DNA of 64,000 nucleotides, taken from positions 868,001 through 932,000 of the forward strand of contig NZ_CATNLY010000012.1 of NCBI RefSeq assembly GCF_950100655.1. Direction: 5' to 3'. The translations under genes were made by a program, and so were the position numbers. The notes beneath the pieces are model-generated. The model was not told where the DNA came from. It made no database searches and saw only the letters and a list, made by a program, of their open reading frames with translations. Below are positions 33,248-42,850 of the stretch, piece by piece. Positions within the stretch are counted from its first letter, which is position 1. Every line of letters begins with the position of its first letter. The DNA is from Pleomorphomonas sp. T1.2MG-36 (lineage in GTDB: Bacteria > Pseudomonadota > Alphaproteobacteria > Rhizobiales > Pleomorphomonadaceae).

Positions 33248-34813
33248 ATGAACCGCAAGTCCCGCATTCTTTCGACAGTCCTTGTTGCCGCCGCCGCCTC
33301 GGGGCTGGCTGGCGGCGCAACCCAGGCCAAGACGGTCGTCACCATGAACACCGTGCAGATCTTCGGCACGATCGACCCGGCCAAGATCTCCGACTACACC
33401 GACTACATGGCGGCGGTGAACCTTTACGACGGCCTCGTCAACGTCGACCCGGCCGGCAACCTCGTTCCGGAGCTTGCCGAAAGCTGGACGGTCTCCCCCG
33501 ATACCAAGGAAGTCATCTTCAAGCTGCGCGCCGATGCCAAGTTCTCCGATGGCACCCCCGTCACGGCCGCCGACGTCGTCTACTCGGTCGAGCGCCTCCT
33601 GAAGATCAACCAGGGGCCGGCCAATCTGTTCGCCGATGTTCTGAAGCCTGGCGCGGTGACCGCCGTTGACGATCATACGGTGAAGTTCACGCTGTCGAAG
33701 ACCTTCGCGCCGTTCCTGTCGACGGTGCCTGCGATCATGGTGCTGAATTCCAAGGTGGTCGAAGCCAATCTCGGCAACGACGACGGCCAGACCTATCTTG
33801 CCACCCACGTCGCCGGAGCCGGCGCCTATACGCTGACGAGCTGGGACCGCGGCTCGCAGATGACCATTGCCCGCAACCCCGACTACTACAAGGGGTTCGG
33901 TGCCGGACCGATCGACGAGGTGCGCTGGATCATCACCAACGACGAAGCCACCGTGCGCTCGCTGGCCGCGTCGGGCGAGTTGACCATGTCCTCGCAGTAC
34001 CAGTCGCCGGAGACCTACAAGGCTCTCGAAGCCATGGGGCGCTTCAAGATCGTCGCCGAGGACACTCCGACCGCCTTCTATCTCAAGCTCAACTCCAAGG
34101 TGGCTCCGACCGACGACCTGCATATCCGCAAGGCCATCGCGCTTGCGACTGATTACGCAACCATCCGGGACGTCATCGTGCCGGGCGGCGAACTCAACGG
34201 TCCGCTGCCGAAGAACTTTGCCGATTTCTACGCCGGCGATCTGCCGGCTCCCAAGTACGATATCGAAGCCGCCAAGGCGGAGATCGCCAAGTCCAAGTAT
34301 GCCGGGCAGAAGATACCGATCACCCTCGGCTACGTCGCCGGCACCAAGTTCGAGGAAGAAATCAGCCTGCTGATGCAGGCCAATCTCGAACAGCTCGGGT
34401 TTGTCGTGAAGCAGCAGGCCGATCCCTGGAACCGCATCACCGAACTCGCGAGCAAGGTCGAGACGACTCCGGCTGTCAACCAGATCTTCTTCTCGCCGAC
34501 CTACCCCTCGCCGGACTCCATGTTCTTCACGCAGTATCACTCCAAGGCCGCCGGCACCTGGGCGTCCATGGAATGGTTGCAGGACCCGGAGGTGGACAGG
34601 CTGATCGACGACGCGCGCGCCACGACCGACAAGGCGGAACAGGCGACGCTCTACAAGACGCTTCAGCACAAGCTGGTCGACCTGCAGGCCGACGTGTTCC
34701 TGCAGACCCAGACGGTGCAGCACGCCATGGACAAGTGCCTCGACGGGTTCAAGGCGGTGCCGATGCAGTCCTTCGACTACGACTTCACCAAGTATAGCTG
34801 GACCTGCCAGTAG
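33248..34813 (+). CDS. Family 5 (dipeptide-type) ABC substrate-binding protein
   Basis: This 521-residue periplasmic protein has a signal peptide (STVLVAAAASGLAGGATQA) and SBP_bac_5 features: LYDGLVNVDPAGNLVPELAESW near the start, FKLRADAKFSDGTPVTAADVVYSV and LKLNSKVAPTDDLHIRKAIALA. It feeds the DppBCDF-like complex encoded next. ATG at 33248 lies after GAGGGG. Because hydantoinase-A-like and DUF917 genes follow, the ligand may be a hydantoin, cyclic imide or modified peptide rather than a plain dipeptide (inference). Confidence 0.92.
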   Translation: MNRKSRILSTVLVAAAASGLAGGATQAKTVVTMNTVQIFGTIDPAKISDYTDYMAAVNLYDGLVNVDPAGNLVPELAESWTVSPDTKEVIFKLRADAKFSDGTPVTAADVVYSVERLLKINQGPANLFADVLKPGAVTAVDDHTVKFTLSKTFAPFLSTVPAIMVLNSKVVEANLGNDDGQTYLATHVAGAGAYTLTSWDRGSQMTIARNPDYYKGFGAGPIDEVRWIITNDEATVRSLAASGELTMSSQYQSPETYKALEAMGRFKIVAEDTPTAFYLKLNSKVAPTDDLHIRKAIALATDYATIRDVIVPGGELNGPLPKNFADFYAGDLPAPKYDIEAAKAEIAKSKYAGQKIPITLGYVAGTKFEEEISLLMQANLEQLGFVVKQQADPWNRITELASKVETTPAVNQIFFSPTYPSPDSMFFTQYHSKAAGTWASMEWLQDPEVDRLIDDARATTDKAEQATLYKTLQHKLVDLQADVFLQTQTVQHAMDKCLDGFKAVPMQSFDYDFTKYSWTCQ

Positions 34814-34828
34814 GCGAGCCGGGCAACT

Positions 34829-34923
34829 GACGGGCTCCTGACGCCCGTCTCGTGAGTTCGCGGAAGTGCCCCCTGCTTCCGCGACCGTTGGGCCGGTGCG
34901 AAAACCGAACATCGCGCCGGCCC
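34829..34923 (+). other. Three consecutive hairpins after the binding-protein gene
   Basis: GACGGGC/GCCCGTC (34829-34849), TCGCGGAAG/CTTCCGCGA (34858-34884) and an 11-bp stem with one G-U (34890-34900 with 34913-34923) fill the 138-base gap before the permease. None has a T-tract. They probably protect the upstream mRNA end or lower readthrough. Confidence 0.55.
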
Positions 34924-34951
34924 CATTTCCCGAGGCCCTGGAGATCGCTCC

Positions 34952-35977
34952 TTGGAATTCCTTCGTTTTATCCTGCGGCGCGTCCTGTGGTCGCTGCTGG
35001 TTCTGATCGGGCTGTCGATGGTGATCTTCATCATCGCCCGCGCCGTTCCGGGCGATCCGGCCCGCATGGCGCTAGGACCGACGGCGACGCAGGAGCAGGT
35101 CGCCGATCTTCAACAGAAACTCGGTCTCGATCGACCGATCGTCGAGCAGTACGGGCTGTTCATCGTCGGCTTGGCCCATGGCGACCTCGGCCGTTCACTG
35201 CTCACCGAAAGACCCGTCAACGACGATATCCGCGACACGTTCGCCGCGACGCTTGAGCTGGTGCTGGCAACCGTCTTCATCGCCATGGTGCTAGGCGTGC
35301 CGCTTGGCGTCGTCGCCGCCTACTGGAAGGATCGCTGGCCCGACAACGTGGTCCGGATCGTCGCCATCTTCTCGGCGGTGACGCCGAGCTTTTTCCTGGC
35401 GCTGCTTCTGCAGATTCTTGCCGGCTACGTGCTGCACATCCTGCCGACAACCGGCCGTCTACCGCCCAACTTCGACTTCGCGCCGTCCCACACCGGCTTG
35501 GTGCTGATCGACTCGCTGATCGCCGGCCGCCCCGATGCCTTCCTCGAAGGGTTGCGCTACCTGCTGCTGCCGGCCATCGCGCTCGCAGCCGCCACCATGG
35601 GCCAGATGGCGCGCATCACCCGTTCCTCGATGATCGACGTGTCGAGCCAGGACTACATCGAGGCGAGCCGCGCCTTCGGCGTGCCCGAATGGATCCGCGT
35701 CTGCAAATACATGCTGCGTCCGAGCTTCGTGCCGCCGCTCACCATTCTCGGCCTCGAATTCGCGTCGCTGATCGGCAACGCCTTCGTGGTCGAGCTGGTG
35801 TTCGCATGGCCCGGCATGGCCGCCTATGGCATCCGCACCATTCTCCAGAAGGACCTCAACGCCGTCATGGGCGTGGTGATGGTTTCCGGCGTGTTCTTCG
35901 TTCTGGTCAACCTCGTCATCGACCTTTTGGTCGGCCTCGTCGATCCGCGCGTGCGCATTCGTGGGAGCCGGCAATGA
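34952..35977 (+). CDS. Dipeptide-type ABC permease (DppB-like)
   Basis: This 341-residue inner-membrane subunit has the N-terminal TM VLWSLLVLIGLSMVIFIIARAVPGDPAR typical of DppB/OppB. Six TM segments and the coupling loop YIEASRAFGVPEWIRVCKYMLRP follow. The start is TTG at 34952 with a weak upstream site; homology begins exactly there. The stop overlaps the DppC-like gene (ATGA). Confidence 0.93.
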   Translation: MEFLRFILRRVLWSLLVLIGLSMVIFIIARAVPGDPARMALGPTATQEQVADLQQKLGLDRPIVEQYGLFIVGLAHGDLGRSLLTERPVNDDIRDTFAATLELVLATVFIAMVLGVPLGVVAAYWKDRWPDNVVRIVAIFSAVTPSFFLALLLQILAGYVLHILPTTGRLPPNFDFAPSHTGLVLIDSLIAGRPDAFLEGLRYLLLPAIALAAATMGQMARITRSSMIDVSSQDYIEASRAFGVPEWIRVCKYMLRPSFVPPLTILGLEFASLIGNAFVVELVFAWPGMAAYGIRTILQKDLNAVMGVVMVSGVFFVLVNLVIDLLVGLVDPRVRIRGSRQ

Positions 35978-36861
35978 GCGACGAAATGGTTCTTCGCGAA
36001 GACGCGCCGCGCCTCTCCAGCGCCTACCAGAGCTGGTATCGGTTCTCGCGCAATCCCACGGCGATGATCGGCCTCGTCATCGTGACCGTCTGCGTCCTGG
36101 CCGCCCTTCTGGCGCCCTGGATCACGCCCTACCCCGATCACGTTGGCGCCGTGGTCAACTTCCGCGCCCGCCATCTGCCGCCGTCGGCGGACTATTGGTT
36201 CGGCACCGACAACGTCGGCCGCGACATCTTCACCCGCGTCATTTTCGGCTTCCGCGTGTCGCTGCTGCTGGCCGTGGTCGTGCTCGGCACGGCCATCCCG
36301 ATCGGCACCATCCTCGGCCTGACGGCCGGCTACTTCGGTGGCTGGACTGAAATCGCAATCATGCGGTTCACCGACATCGCCCTTGCCATTCCGCCATTGG
36401 TCATGGCGCTGGCGGTGGCGGCGGTGCTGTCGCCCGACCTCATCAACTCCATGCTGGCCATCGCGGCCCTGTGGTGGACCTGGCATACCCGCCTCATCTA
36501 CTCGATCACCCGTCAGCTCAGGGGGCGCGAGTTCGTCGAGGCGGCGGAAACCCTCGGCGCGAGCAAGTTCCACATCCTGTTCCGCGAAATCCTGCCCAAC
36601 TGCGTCTCGGCCATCGCGGTGAAGACCTCGCTCGACTGCGGCTTCGTCATTCTGGTCGGCGCCTCCCTGTCCTTCCTCGGCCTCGGCATCCAGCCGCCGA
36701 CCCCCGACCTCGGAACCATGGTCGCTTCTGGCTCGGCCTTCCTGCCCGACTACTGGTGGGAATCGGTGCTGCCCGGCTGCGCCATCCTGTTCATCGCCCT
36801 CGGGTTCAACCTGCTCGGTGACGGCTTGCGCGACCTCTACGACGTGGAGAACGTGCGATGA
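35974..36861 (+). CDS. Dipeptide-type ABC permease (DppC-like)
   Basis: This 295-residue inner-membrane subunit has the DppC N-terminal block (WYRFSRNPTAMIGLVIVTVCVLAALLAPW), the FGTDNVGRDIFTRVIFG signature and the coupling loop FVEAAETLGASKFHILFREILPN. The conserved LSFLGLGIQPPTPDLG tail is present. It overlaps both neighbours by four bases. Confidence 0.94.
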   Translation: MSDEMVLREDAPRLSSAYQSWYRFSRNPTAMIGLVIVTVCVLAALLAPWITPYPDHVGAVVNFRARHLPPSADYWFGTDNVGRDIFTRVIFGFRVSLLLAVVVLGTAIPIGTILGLTAGYFGGWTEIAIMRFTDIALAIPPLVMALAVAAVLSPDLINSMLAIAALWWTWHTRLIYSITRQLRGREFVEAAETLGASKFHILFREILPNCVSAIAVKTSLDCGFVILVGASLSFLGLGIQPPTPDLGTMVASGSAFLPDYWWESVLPGCAILFIALGFNLLGDGLRDLYDVENVR

Positions 36862-37703
36862 GCGAAGCCCTGCTCTCCGTTCGCGACCTGTCGGTCGAGT
36901 TCACGACCTACGGCCGCACGCAACCGGTCCTGCGCGGGGTCAACCTCGACGTCCCCGCCAGGAGCCATGTGGCGCTCGTCGGCGAAAGCGGATCCGGCAA
37001 GACGGTGACCATGAAGTCGATCATGGGCCTCCTGCACATGCCGCCGGCCGGCATCAGTTCCGGTACCATTCTCTATGACGGCCGCGATCTCCTGACCATG
37101 CCACGGCGCGAGCGCCTGAAGCTCACGGGCACCGACATGTCCATGGTGTTCCAGGACCCGATGAGCTCGCTCAATCCCGTCTTCACCATCGCCGACCAGA
37201 TGTCGACGATCCTGAAATACGCCGACAGGCGGCTGGGCCGTTCGCGGTCGGGGCGCGAGCGCATGCAGCGCGTCCTGGAGGTGCTGGCCCAGGTGCGGAT
37301 GCGGGAACCGGAGCGCGTGGCCCGCTCCTACCCCATCATGCTGTCGGGCGGCATGCGGCAGCGTGTCCTGATCGCCATGGCCCTGCTGTCGGAACCGCGC
37401 CTGCTCATCGCCGACGAGCCGGGCACGGCGCTCGACGTCACCACCCAGGCCCAGATCCTGAAGCTGCTCAAGGATCTGGTCGAAGAACGGGGCCTCGCGC
37501 TGCTGATGATCACCCACAATCTCGGCGTGGTGCGCGAGACCTCGGACTATGTCTACGTCATGCACAAGGGCGTGGTGGTCGAGGAAGCGCCGACAGCCGA
37601 CCTGTTCGCTTCGCCGAAGGTGGACTACACGCGATCGCTGATCGACGCGGTGCCGCGCCTCACCGGCGCCCGGCCGACCCTATCGGTGGAGGCCGCGCCA
37701 TGA
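36858..37703 (+). CDS. Dipeptide-type ABC ATPase (DppD-like)
   Basis: This 281-residue ATPase has Walker A GESGSGKTV, Q-loop MVFQDPMSSLNPV, signature LSGGMRQR, Walker B LLIADEPGTALDV and H-loop ITHNLGVV. The oligopeptide-ATPase C-terminal extension is short (DYTRSLIDAVPRL), ending without the usual long Cys-rich tail. It pairs with the DppF-like subunit to form the heterodimeric motor and overlaps it by four bases. Confidence 0.93.
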   Translation: MSEALLSVRDLSVEFTTYGRTQPVLRGVNLDVPARSHVALVGESGSGKTVTMKSIMGLLHMPPAGISSGTILYDGRDLLTMPRRERLKLTGTDMSMVFQDPMSSLNPVFTIADQMSTILKYADRRLGRSRSGRERMQRVLEVLAQVRMREPERVARSYPIMLSGGMRQRVLIAMALLSEPRLLIADEPGTALDVTTQAQILKLLKDLVEERGLALLMITHNLGVVRETSDYVYVMHKGVVVEEAPTADLFASPKVDYTRSLIDAVPRLTGARPTLSVEAAP

Positions 37704-38605
37704 ACGCCCGCCAAAGCCCCCTTCTCGAGATCGTCGATCTCGCCAAGACCTTCCCCGTCTACAACGCCTTCGGCAGCCGGGCCGGAGAGGTGACCGCCGT
37801 CGATCACGTGTCGTTTTCCATCCGGCGCGGCGGGGTCTATGGCCTTGCCGGCGAGAGCGGTTCGGGAAAGTCGACGATCGCCCGGCTGATCATGGGCCTT
37901 CTCACGCCCACCGGCGGCGACGTCCTGCTTTCGGGAACCAACATTACCGGCACGCTCGGCACCCGCGCCCATTCGCGGCAGGTGCAGATGGTGTTCCAGA
38001 ACCCGGGGTCGTCGCTCAACCCGCGCCGGACCATCGGCCAGTCCATCGCCGTGCCGCTCGAAGCGCACGGCCATCCGAGAGCCGACCGGCGGCGGCGCAT
38101 CTCCGAACTCCTCGAAATGGTGCAATTGCCGGCCAATTTTGCCGAACGCTATCCGCACGAACTCTCCGGCGGTCAGAAGCAGCGCGTCGCCATCGCACGG
38201 GCGCTCGCCGTCGCGCCGCAATTGGTCGTCCTCGACGAGCCGACCTCGGCCCTCGACGTCTCGGTCCAGGCCAAGGTGATCGACCTGCTCACCAGCCTCG
38301 GCCGGCAGCTCGACCTCACCTATCTGTTCATCTCCCACGACCTCAGCCTGATGCGCAACTTCGCCGACGAGGTCGGCGTGCTCTACCGCGGCCGTATCGT
38401 CGAGAGTGGACCGACGGCCAAGGTGTTCGAGCATCCGGAGCACGACTACACCCGCCTTCTCATTGCCTCCGTGCCCGTGATCTCGGCGGAGGAAGAAGCG
38501 CTGAGGCCCAAAATCCCACTGATCGACGGAGAAATTCCGACGGCGGAAAAACTGCTCGCCCTCAGGGAGAGCCAAAGACCAACCGAAGTTCCCAAGAGGA
38601 CCTGA
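37700..38605 (+). CDS. Dipeptide-type ABC ATPase (DppF-like)
   Basis: This 301-residue ATPase has Walker A GESGSGKST, Q-loop MVFQNPGSSLNPR, signature LSGGQKQR, Walker B LVVLDEPTSALDV and H-loop ISHDLSLM. The C-terminal oligopeptide-type extension (HPEHDYTRLLIASVPV) is present. Its stop lies three bases before the hydantoinase-A-like gene, so the catabolic genes are part of the same operon. Confidence 0.93.
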   Translation: MNARQSPLLEIVDLAKTFPVYNAFGSRAGEVTAVDHVSFSIRRGGVYGLAGESGSGKSTIARLIMGLLTPTGGDVLLSGTNITGTLGTRAHSRQVQMVFQNPGSSLNPRRTIGQSIAVPLEAHGHPRADRRRRISELLEMVQLPANFAERYPHELSGGQKQRVAIARALAVAPQLVVLDEPTSALDVSVQAKVIDLLTSLGRQLDLTYLFISHDLSLMRNFADEVGVLYRGRIVESGPTAKVFEHPEHDYTRLLIASVPVISAEEEALRPKIPLIDGEIPTAEKLLALRESQRPTEVPKRT

Positions 38606-38608
38606 CAG

Positions 38609-40156
38609 ATGATCAGAATTGGCATCGACGTCGGCGGCACCAATACGGACGCCGTCGTGATGGATGGCGCGCGCGTTCTTGCCGGCGTCAAATCGGCAAC
38701 GACGGCCGACGTCATGTCCGGCGTCGTCAACGCACTCGCCGATGTGTTGAAGGCGTCCGGCAAGGCTGCAGCCGACATCGACGTGGTGATGATCGGCACC
38801 ACCCACTTCACCAATGCCGTGGTGCAACGGCGTGACCTCGCAAAGACCGCCGCCGTCCGCCTCGGCCTGCCGGCGACCGCCTCGCTGCCGCCGATGGTCG
38901 ACTGGCCGGAGGACCTCCGGGACGCCATCGGCAACCTCAGCTATCTCGCCCATGGCGGCAACGAGTTCGACGGCCGCAAGATATCCCCCCTAGACGAAGC
39001 GGAACTGATCGGCATCGCCGAGGACATCAAGGCCAAGGGCGTCAACACCATCGCCATCACCTCGGTGTTCTCACCGGTCAGCGACGAGTGCGAGAAGCAG
39101 GCGGCCGCGATCTTCGAGAAGGCGATCCCGGGCGTTCACATCACGCTGTCGTCGGAGATCGGCCGGATCGGCCTCTTGGAACGCGAGAACGCCGCCATCA
39201 TGAACGCCTGCCTGCGCGACCTGTCGCGGGAGGTGATCGAGGCTTTCCGCAACGCCATCGCCTCGGCCGGCATCAAGGGCAAGTTCTTCCTGACCCAGAA
39301 TGACGGCACGCTGATGGAGGCTGCCTTCGCCGAGAAGTTCCCGGTTCTGACCTTCGCCTCCGGCCCGACCAACTCCATGCGCGGGGCGGCGTTCCTGTCG
39401 GGCGTCAAGGACGCCATCGTCGTCGATATCGGCGGCACCACCTCCGACGTCGGCTCGCTGCAGAAGGGCTTCCCCCGTCAGGCGACGGTGGCCGTCGAAG
39501 TCGGCGGCGTACGCACCAACTTCCGCATGCCCGACGTCTTCTCGATCGGGCTTGGCGGCGGCTCGCACGTGGTCGAGACCGACAAGGGGGTCAAGGTCGG
39601 CCCGACCTCTGTCGGCTATCGCATCATCTCCGAGGCCCTGATCTTCGGCGGCAAGACGCTCACCACCTCGGACGTGGTGGTGGCCGCCGGCAAGTACGAC
39701 CTTGGCGACCGCTCGAAAGTGGCCCATCTCTCCCCGTCACTGATCGCCGCCACCGAGGCGCGCATCGCCGCCATGCTGGAGGATTGCGTCGAGCGCTCGC
39801 GCCTGTCGCCGGACCCGCTGCCGGTGATCGTCGTCGGTGGCGGCTCGATCCTGGTCGACAGGCCGATCGCCGGCCTTGAACTGATCAAGCCCGACCACTT
39901 CGCCGTGGCCAACGCAGTCGGCGCCGCCATCGCTCAGGTGTCGGGCGAGGTCGACCGCGTCTACGCCTTGGCCGAGATCGGGCGCGACGCCGCCCTCGCC
40001 GACGCCAAGACGCAAGCGGTCGAGGCGGCGGTCAACGCCGGAGCGTCCCGCGACAGCATCGAGATCGTCGACGTCGAGGACGTTCCGCTCGCCTACCTGC
40101 CCGGCAACGCGACCCGCGTTCGCGTCAAGGCCGTGGGAGAGCTGCATGTCGTCTAG
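38609..40156 (+). CDS. Hydantoinase/oxoprolinase A-like protein (short form)
   Basis: This 515-residue protein of the HyuA/OplA-N superfamily has an actin-like ATPase fold. GIDVGGTNTDAVV (residues 4-16) is the phosphate-1 motif, GTTHFTNAVVQR the substrate-side loop and VDIGGTTSDVGSL near 271 the second phosphate motif. It is about 170 residues shorter than the full-size HyuA at 59428-61497, lacking much of the C-terminal domain. No HyuB partner is encoded here; two DUF917 genes take its place. ATP-dependent opening of a cyclic imide is the family reaction; the substrate is unknown. Confidence 0.88.
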   Translation: MIRIGIDVGGTNTDAVVMDGARVLAGVKSATTADVMSGVVNALADVLKASGKAAADIDVVMIGTTHFTNAVVQRRDLAKTAAVRLGLPATASLPPMVDWPEDLRDAIGNLSYLAHGGNEFDGRKISPLDEAELIGIAEDIKAKGVNTIAITSVFSPVSDECEKQAAAIFEKAIPGVHITLSSEIGRIGLLERENAAIMNACLRDLSREVIEAFRNAIASAGIKGKFFLTQNDGTLMEAAFAEKFPVLTFASGPTNSMRGAAFLSGVKDAIVVDIGGTTSDVGSLQKGFPRQATVAVEVGGVRTNFRMPDVFSIGLGGGSHVVETDKGVKVGPTSVGYRIISEALIFGGKTLTTSDVVVAAGKYDLGDRSKVAHLSPSLIAATEARIAAMLEDCVERSRLSPDPLPVIVVGGGSILVDRPIAGLELIKPDHFAVANAVGAAIAQVSGEVDRVYALAEIGRDAALADAKTQAVEAAVNAGASRDSIEIVDVEDVPLAYLPGNATRVRVKAVGELHVV

Positions 40157-41255
40157 CGGCTATCTCCTAAAGGAGAGCGACCTGCATCCGCTGTCGCTCG
40201 GCGCGGCGCTGCTCGGCACGGGCGGTGGCGGCAATCCCTACATCGGCATGCTGCGGGCACGGGAGCTCATCCGGTCCGGACACGAGATCCGGGTCATCGA
40301 TCTCAACACGCTGCCGGATGATGCCTTCGTCGGAGAGGTCGGCGGCATCGGCGCACCCGTGGTCGGCATCGAGAAGTTCGAGGAAGGGCACGAGTGCTAC
40401 CACGCGATGCGCGCCGTCGAGGAGGCGGCCGGCGTCAGGATGTCGGCCCTCATCTCGGCTGAGATCGGCGGATCGAACAGCCTGGAGCCGATCATCGCCG
40501 CCGCCTATGCCGGTCTGCCCGTCATCGACGGCGACGGAATGGGACGGGCGTTCCCGGAAGTGCAGATGACGACCTTCTTCATCTACGGGGCTTCGCCGGC
40601 GCCGGCCGCCATCGCCGACGAGAAGGGCAATGTCGTCGTCTTTCGCAAGGTGATCGACATGTTCTGGCTGGAGCGCTTTGCCCGCGACGCCGCCGTCGCC
40701 ATGGGAGCCACCGCCGGGCTCGCCTCGGCGCCGATGACCATGGAGTTCGTTCGCCGCACGGCCGTGCCCGGCACGGTCAGCGAAGCGCTCAGGATCGGCC
40801 ATACCGTGCTCGACGCCCGGAAGGATCGGCGCAACGTCATCGAAGCCGTGCTGAAGGTGACCGGCGGCGGCCTGTATTTCACGGGCAAGATCACCGACGT
40901 CAGGCGCGAGCTGACCGGCGGGTTCGCCCGAGGCCACGCCATCCTCACCGGAATCGACGACTTTGCCGGCTCGGAGGCCCGCATCGCCATCCAGAACGAG
41001 AATCTCGTTCTATGGGTCGACGGCGAGCCGAAGGTCATGGTGCCCGATCTCATCGTCAATCTCGACCTCGACACTGGCGAACCGATCACCACCGAGGTGC
41101 TGCGCTATGGCCAGCGCGTCGCCGTGCTCGGCCTGCCGGTCCATCCGCTCATGAAAACGGAAAAGGCGCTCGACGTCGTCGGCCCCAAGGCCTTCGGCTA
41201 TCCCGAGCTCGCCTTCGTGCCCATCGTCGCCTCGCAAGCGTCCATCCAAGGATGA
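40146..41255 (+). CDS. DUF917 (S-methyl-thiohydantoin-desulfurase-domain) protein, first copy
   Basis: This 369-residue cytosolic protein belongs to DUF917, a family lately linked to S-methyl-thiohydantoin desulfurase activity. The N-terminal glycine-rich motif LLGTGGGGNPYIG (residues 22-34), AEIGGSNSLEPIIAAAYAGLPVIDGDGMGRAFPE and LTGGFARGHAIL are diagnostic. It overlaps the HyuA-like gene by 11 bases. It is paralogous to the next gene, with which it may form a hetero-oligomer. The biochemical role here is not established. Confidence 0.88.
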   Translation: MSSSGYLLKESDLHPLSLGAALLGTGGGGNPYIGMLRARELIRSGHEIRVIDLNTLPDDAFVGEVGGIGAPVVGIEKFEEGHECYHAMRAVEEAAGVRMSALISAEIGGSNSLEPIIAAAYAGLPVIDGDGMGRAFPEVQMTTFFIYGASPAPAAIADEKGNVVVFRKVIDMFWLERFARDAAVAMGATAGLASAPMTMEFVRRTAVPGTVSEALRIGHTVLDARKDRRNVIEAVLKVTGGGLYFTGKITDVRRELTGGFARGHAILTGIDDFAGSEARIAIQNENLVLWVDGEPKVMVPDLIVNLDLDTGEPITTEVLRYGQRVAVLGLPVHPLMKTEKALDVVGPKAFGYPELAFVPIVASQASIQG

Positions 41256-41259
41256 AGCC

Positions 41260-42336
41260 ATGAAGATCAAGCGCATCGTTCACGTCGAGGACATGGAAGA
41301 CATCGCCACCGGCGGCGCCATTCTCGGCACGGGTGGCGGCGGCGACCCCTACGTCGGCAAGCTGATGGCCCAGGAGGCGATCCGCCGGCACGCACCGGTC
41401 AAGATCATCGACGTCGACGAACTCGCCGACGACGCCCTGGTGGTGCCGGTGTGCATGATGGGCGCGCCGACGGTGATGACCGAGAAGATCCCGGCCGGCC
41501 GCGAACTGATCATCGCCTTCCGCAAGCTTGAAGAACTGCTCGGCCGCAAGATCGACGCGGTGCTCTGCGGCGAGGCCGGCGGCGTCAACTCCACGACCCC
41601 CTTCGTCGTGGCTGCCGAAACCGGGTTGCCGCTGGTGGACGGCGACGGTATGGGACGCGCCTTTCCGGAGCTCCAGATGGAGACCTTCGGCATGTATGGC
41701 GTCAAGGCGACCCCGATGGTGCTCTGCGACGACAAGGGCAACTCGCTGGTGCTCGACACCGTCTCCAACGCCTGGACCGAGCGGCTGGCCCGCGCCGCCA
41801 CGGTGGAAATGGGCGGCTCGGCCCTGCTCGCCTTCTATTCCATGGACGGCGCCACCGCCAAGAAGTGCGTGGTGCGCGGCACGCTCAGCCTGACCGCCAA
41901 GCTCGGCGAGACGCTGCGCGGAGCGCGGGCCGGCCATCGCGATCCCGTTGCGGCGATTGTCGACGAGCTTGACGCCCAGGTCATCTTCCATGGTCGCATC
42001 AAGGACATCGAACGGCGAACCGTGGGCGGCTTTGCCCGTGGCAAGGCCCGCTTCGAGGGTGTCGAGGAGTGGAAGGGGCACGATTTCCGCCTCGATTTCC
42101 AGAACGAGTTCCTGGTGGCCGAGCGCGACGGCGAAATCATCGTCACGACGCCCGACCTGATCACGGCCCTCGAGGCGGAAAGCGGCAACCCCGTCACCGC
42201 CGATGCGCTTCGCTACGGTCTTCGCCTCAAGGTGCTGGCGCTGCCTTGCAACCCGCTCTGGCGCACGCCGCAAGGCATCGGTCTCGTCGGCCCCCGCTAC
42301 TTCGGCTACGACGTGGACTACCGACCGCTTGCCTGA
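41260..42336 (+). CDS. DUF917 protein, second copy
   Basis: This 358-residue paralogue of the preceding protein carries AILGTGGGGDPYVG (residues 20-33), CGEAGGVNSTTPFVVAAETGLPLVDGDGMGRAFPE and RTVGGFARGKARF. The shared layout but clear divergence indicates an old duplication with separate roles. It closes the importer/hydantoinase-A/DUF917 operon, and a 9-bp GC hairpin follows 61 bases downstream. Confidence 0.88.
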   Translation: MKIKRIVHVEDMEDIATGGAILGTGGGGDPYVGKLMAQEAIRRHAPVKIIDVDELADDALVVPVCMMGAPTVMTEKIPAGRELIIAFRKLEELLGRKIDAVLCGEAGGVNSTTPFVVAAETGLPLVDGDGMGRAFPELQMETFGMYGVKATPMVLCDDKGNSLVLDTVSNAWTERLARAATVEMGGSALLAFYSMDGATAKKCVVRGTLSLTAKLGETLRGARAGHRDPVAAIVDELDAQVIFHGRIKDIERRTVGGFARGKARFEGVEEWKGHDFRLDFQNEFLVAERDGEIIVTTPDLITALEAESGNPVTADALRYGLRLKVLALPCNPLWRTPQGIGLVGPRYFGYDVDYRPLA

Positions 42337-42397
42337 GTGGGAACGCGACGCCGCTGGAGCTTCGGTTCAACGCGGCATAGCAACAGACGACCAACCC

Positions 42398-42420
42398 GCC
42401 GGCCGGAACCTCCGGCCGGC
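42398..42420 (+). terminator. GC-rich hairpin after the DUF917 operon
   Basis: GCCGGCCGG (42398-42406) and CCGGCCGGC (42412-42420) form a perfect 9-bp stem with loop AACCT. There is no T-tract, so termination strength is uncertain. Confidence 0.5.
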
Positions 42421-42850
42421 CTCCTGGTGCGGACGTATCGGCTCGCCGCTCTATCCTGCGACTGCCGCCGGCGCAGGCAGGCTCAGCTCGCCGCCGAGCG
42501 AGACGCCGTTGCCACCGCCCCCTTCGCATCTTCATAGCGCAGGACATCCGGGCGACCATGGCCCCGGCTCTGGCGATATCAGAGCCGATGCGAGATGGGC
42601 TTTCTCGACGGTGGCCGGCAACACGTAGCCGAGCCCGCAGGATACTTGCCGCTTCTGGCATCCAATTTCTCTCCATCAACTCATATCGCCAACGGTCGCA
42701 AATGATCATGCGCCAAACGGCATTTCCATCGCCACTTATGTACAAAAAAACACAAAATCATGTTGACTTTTGATCATACACAGACATACCAGGGTATATA
42801 AAAGTTCGCGACGCCGGCCGAGCTCTGGTGTCGACTGTGGGAGTGGCGGC
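42421..42850. promoter_or_regulatory. Long intergenic region upstream of the FGGY kinase
   Basis: The first 250 bases are GC-rich and hold only frames without family resemblance. From about 42700 the sequence turns AT-rich and contains TGATCAT twice (42703-42709, 42771-42777), 68 bp apart. A TTGACT (near 42763) may be a -35 element. This is the probable promoter/operator of the kinase. No gene is supported. Confidence 0.4.

Noticed and set aside
42337..42628. Several overlapping frames after the DUF917 operon
   Set aside because: All are Arg/Pro/Ala-rich with no ribosome sites or families, and they cross the GC hairpin at 42398-42420.
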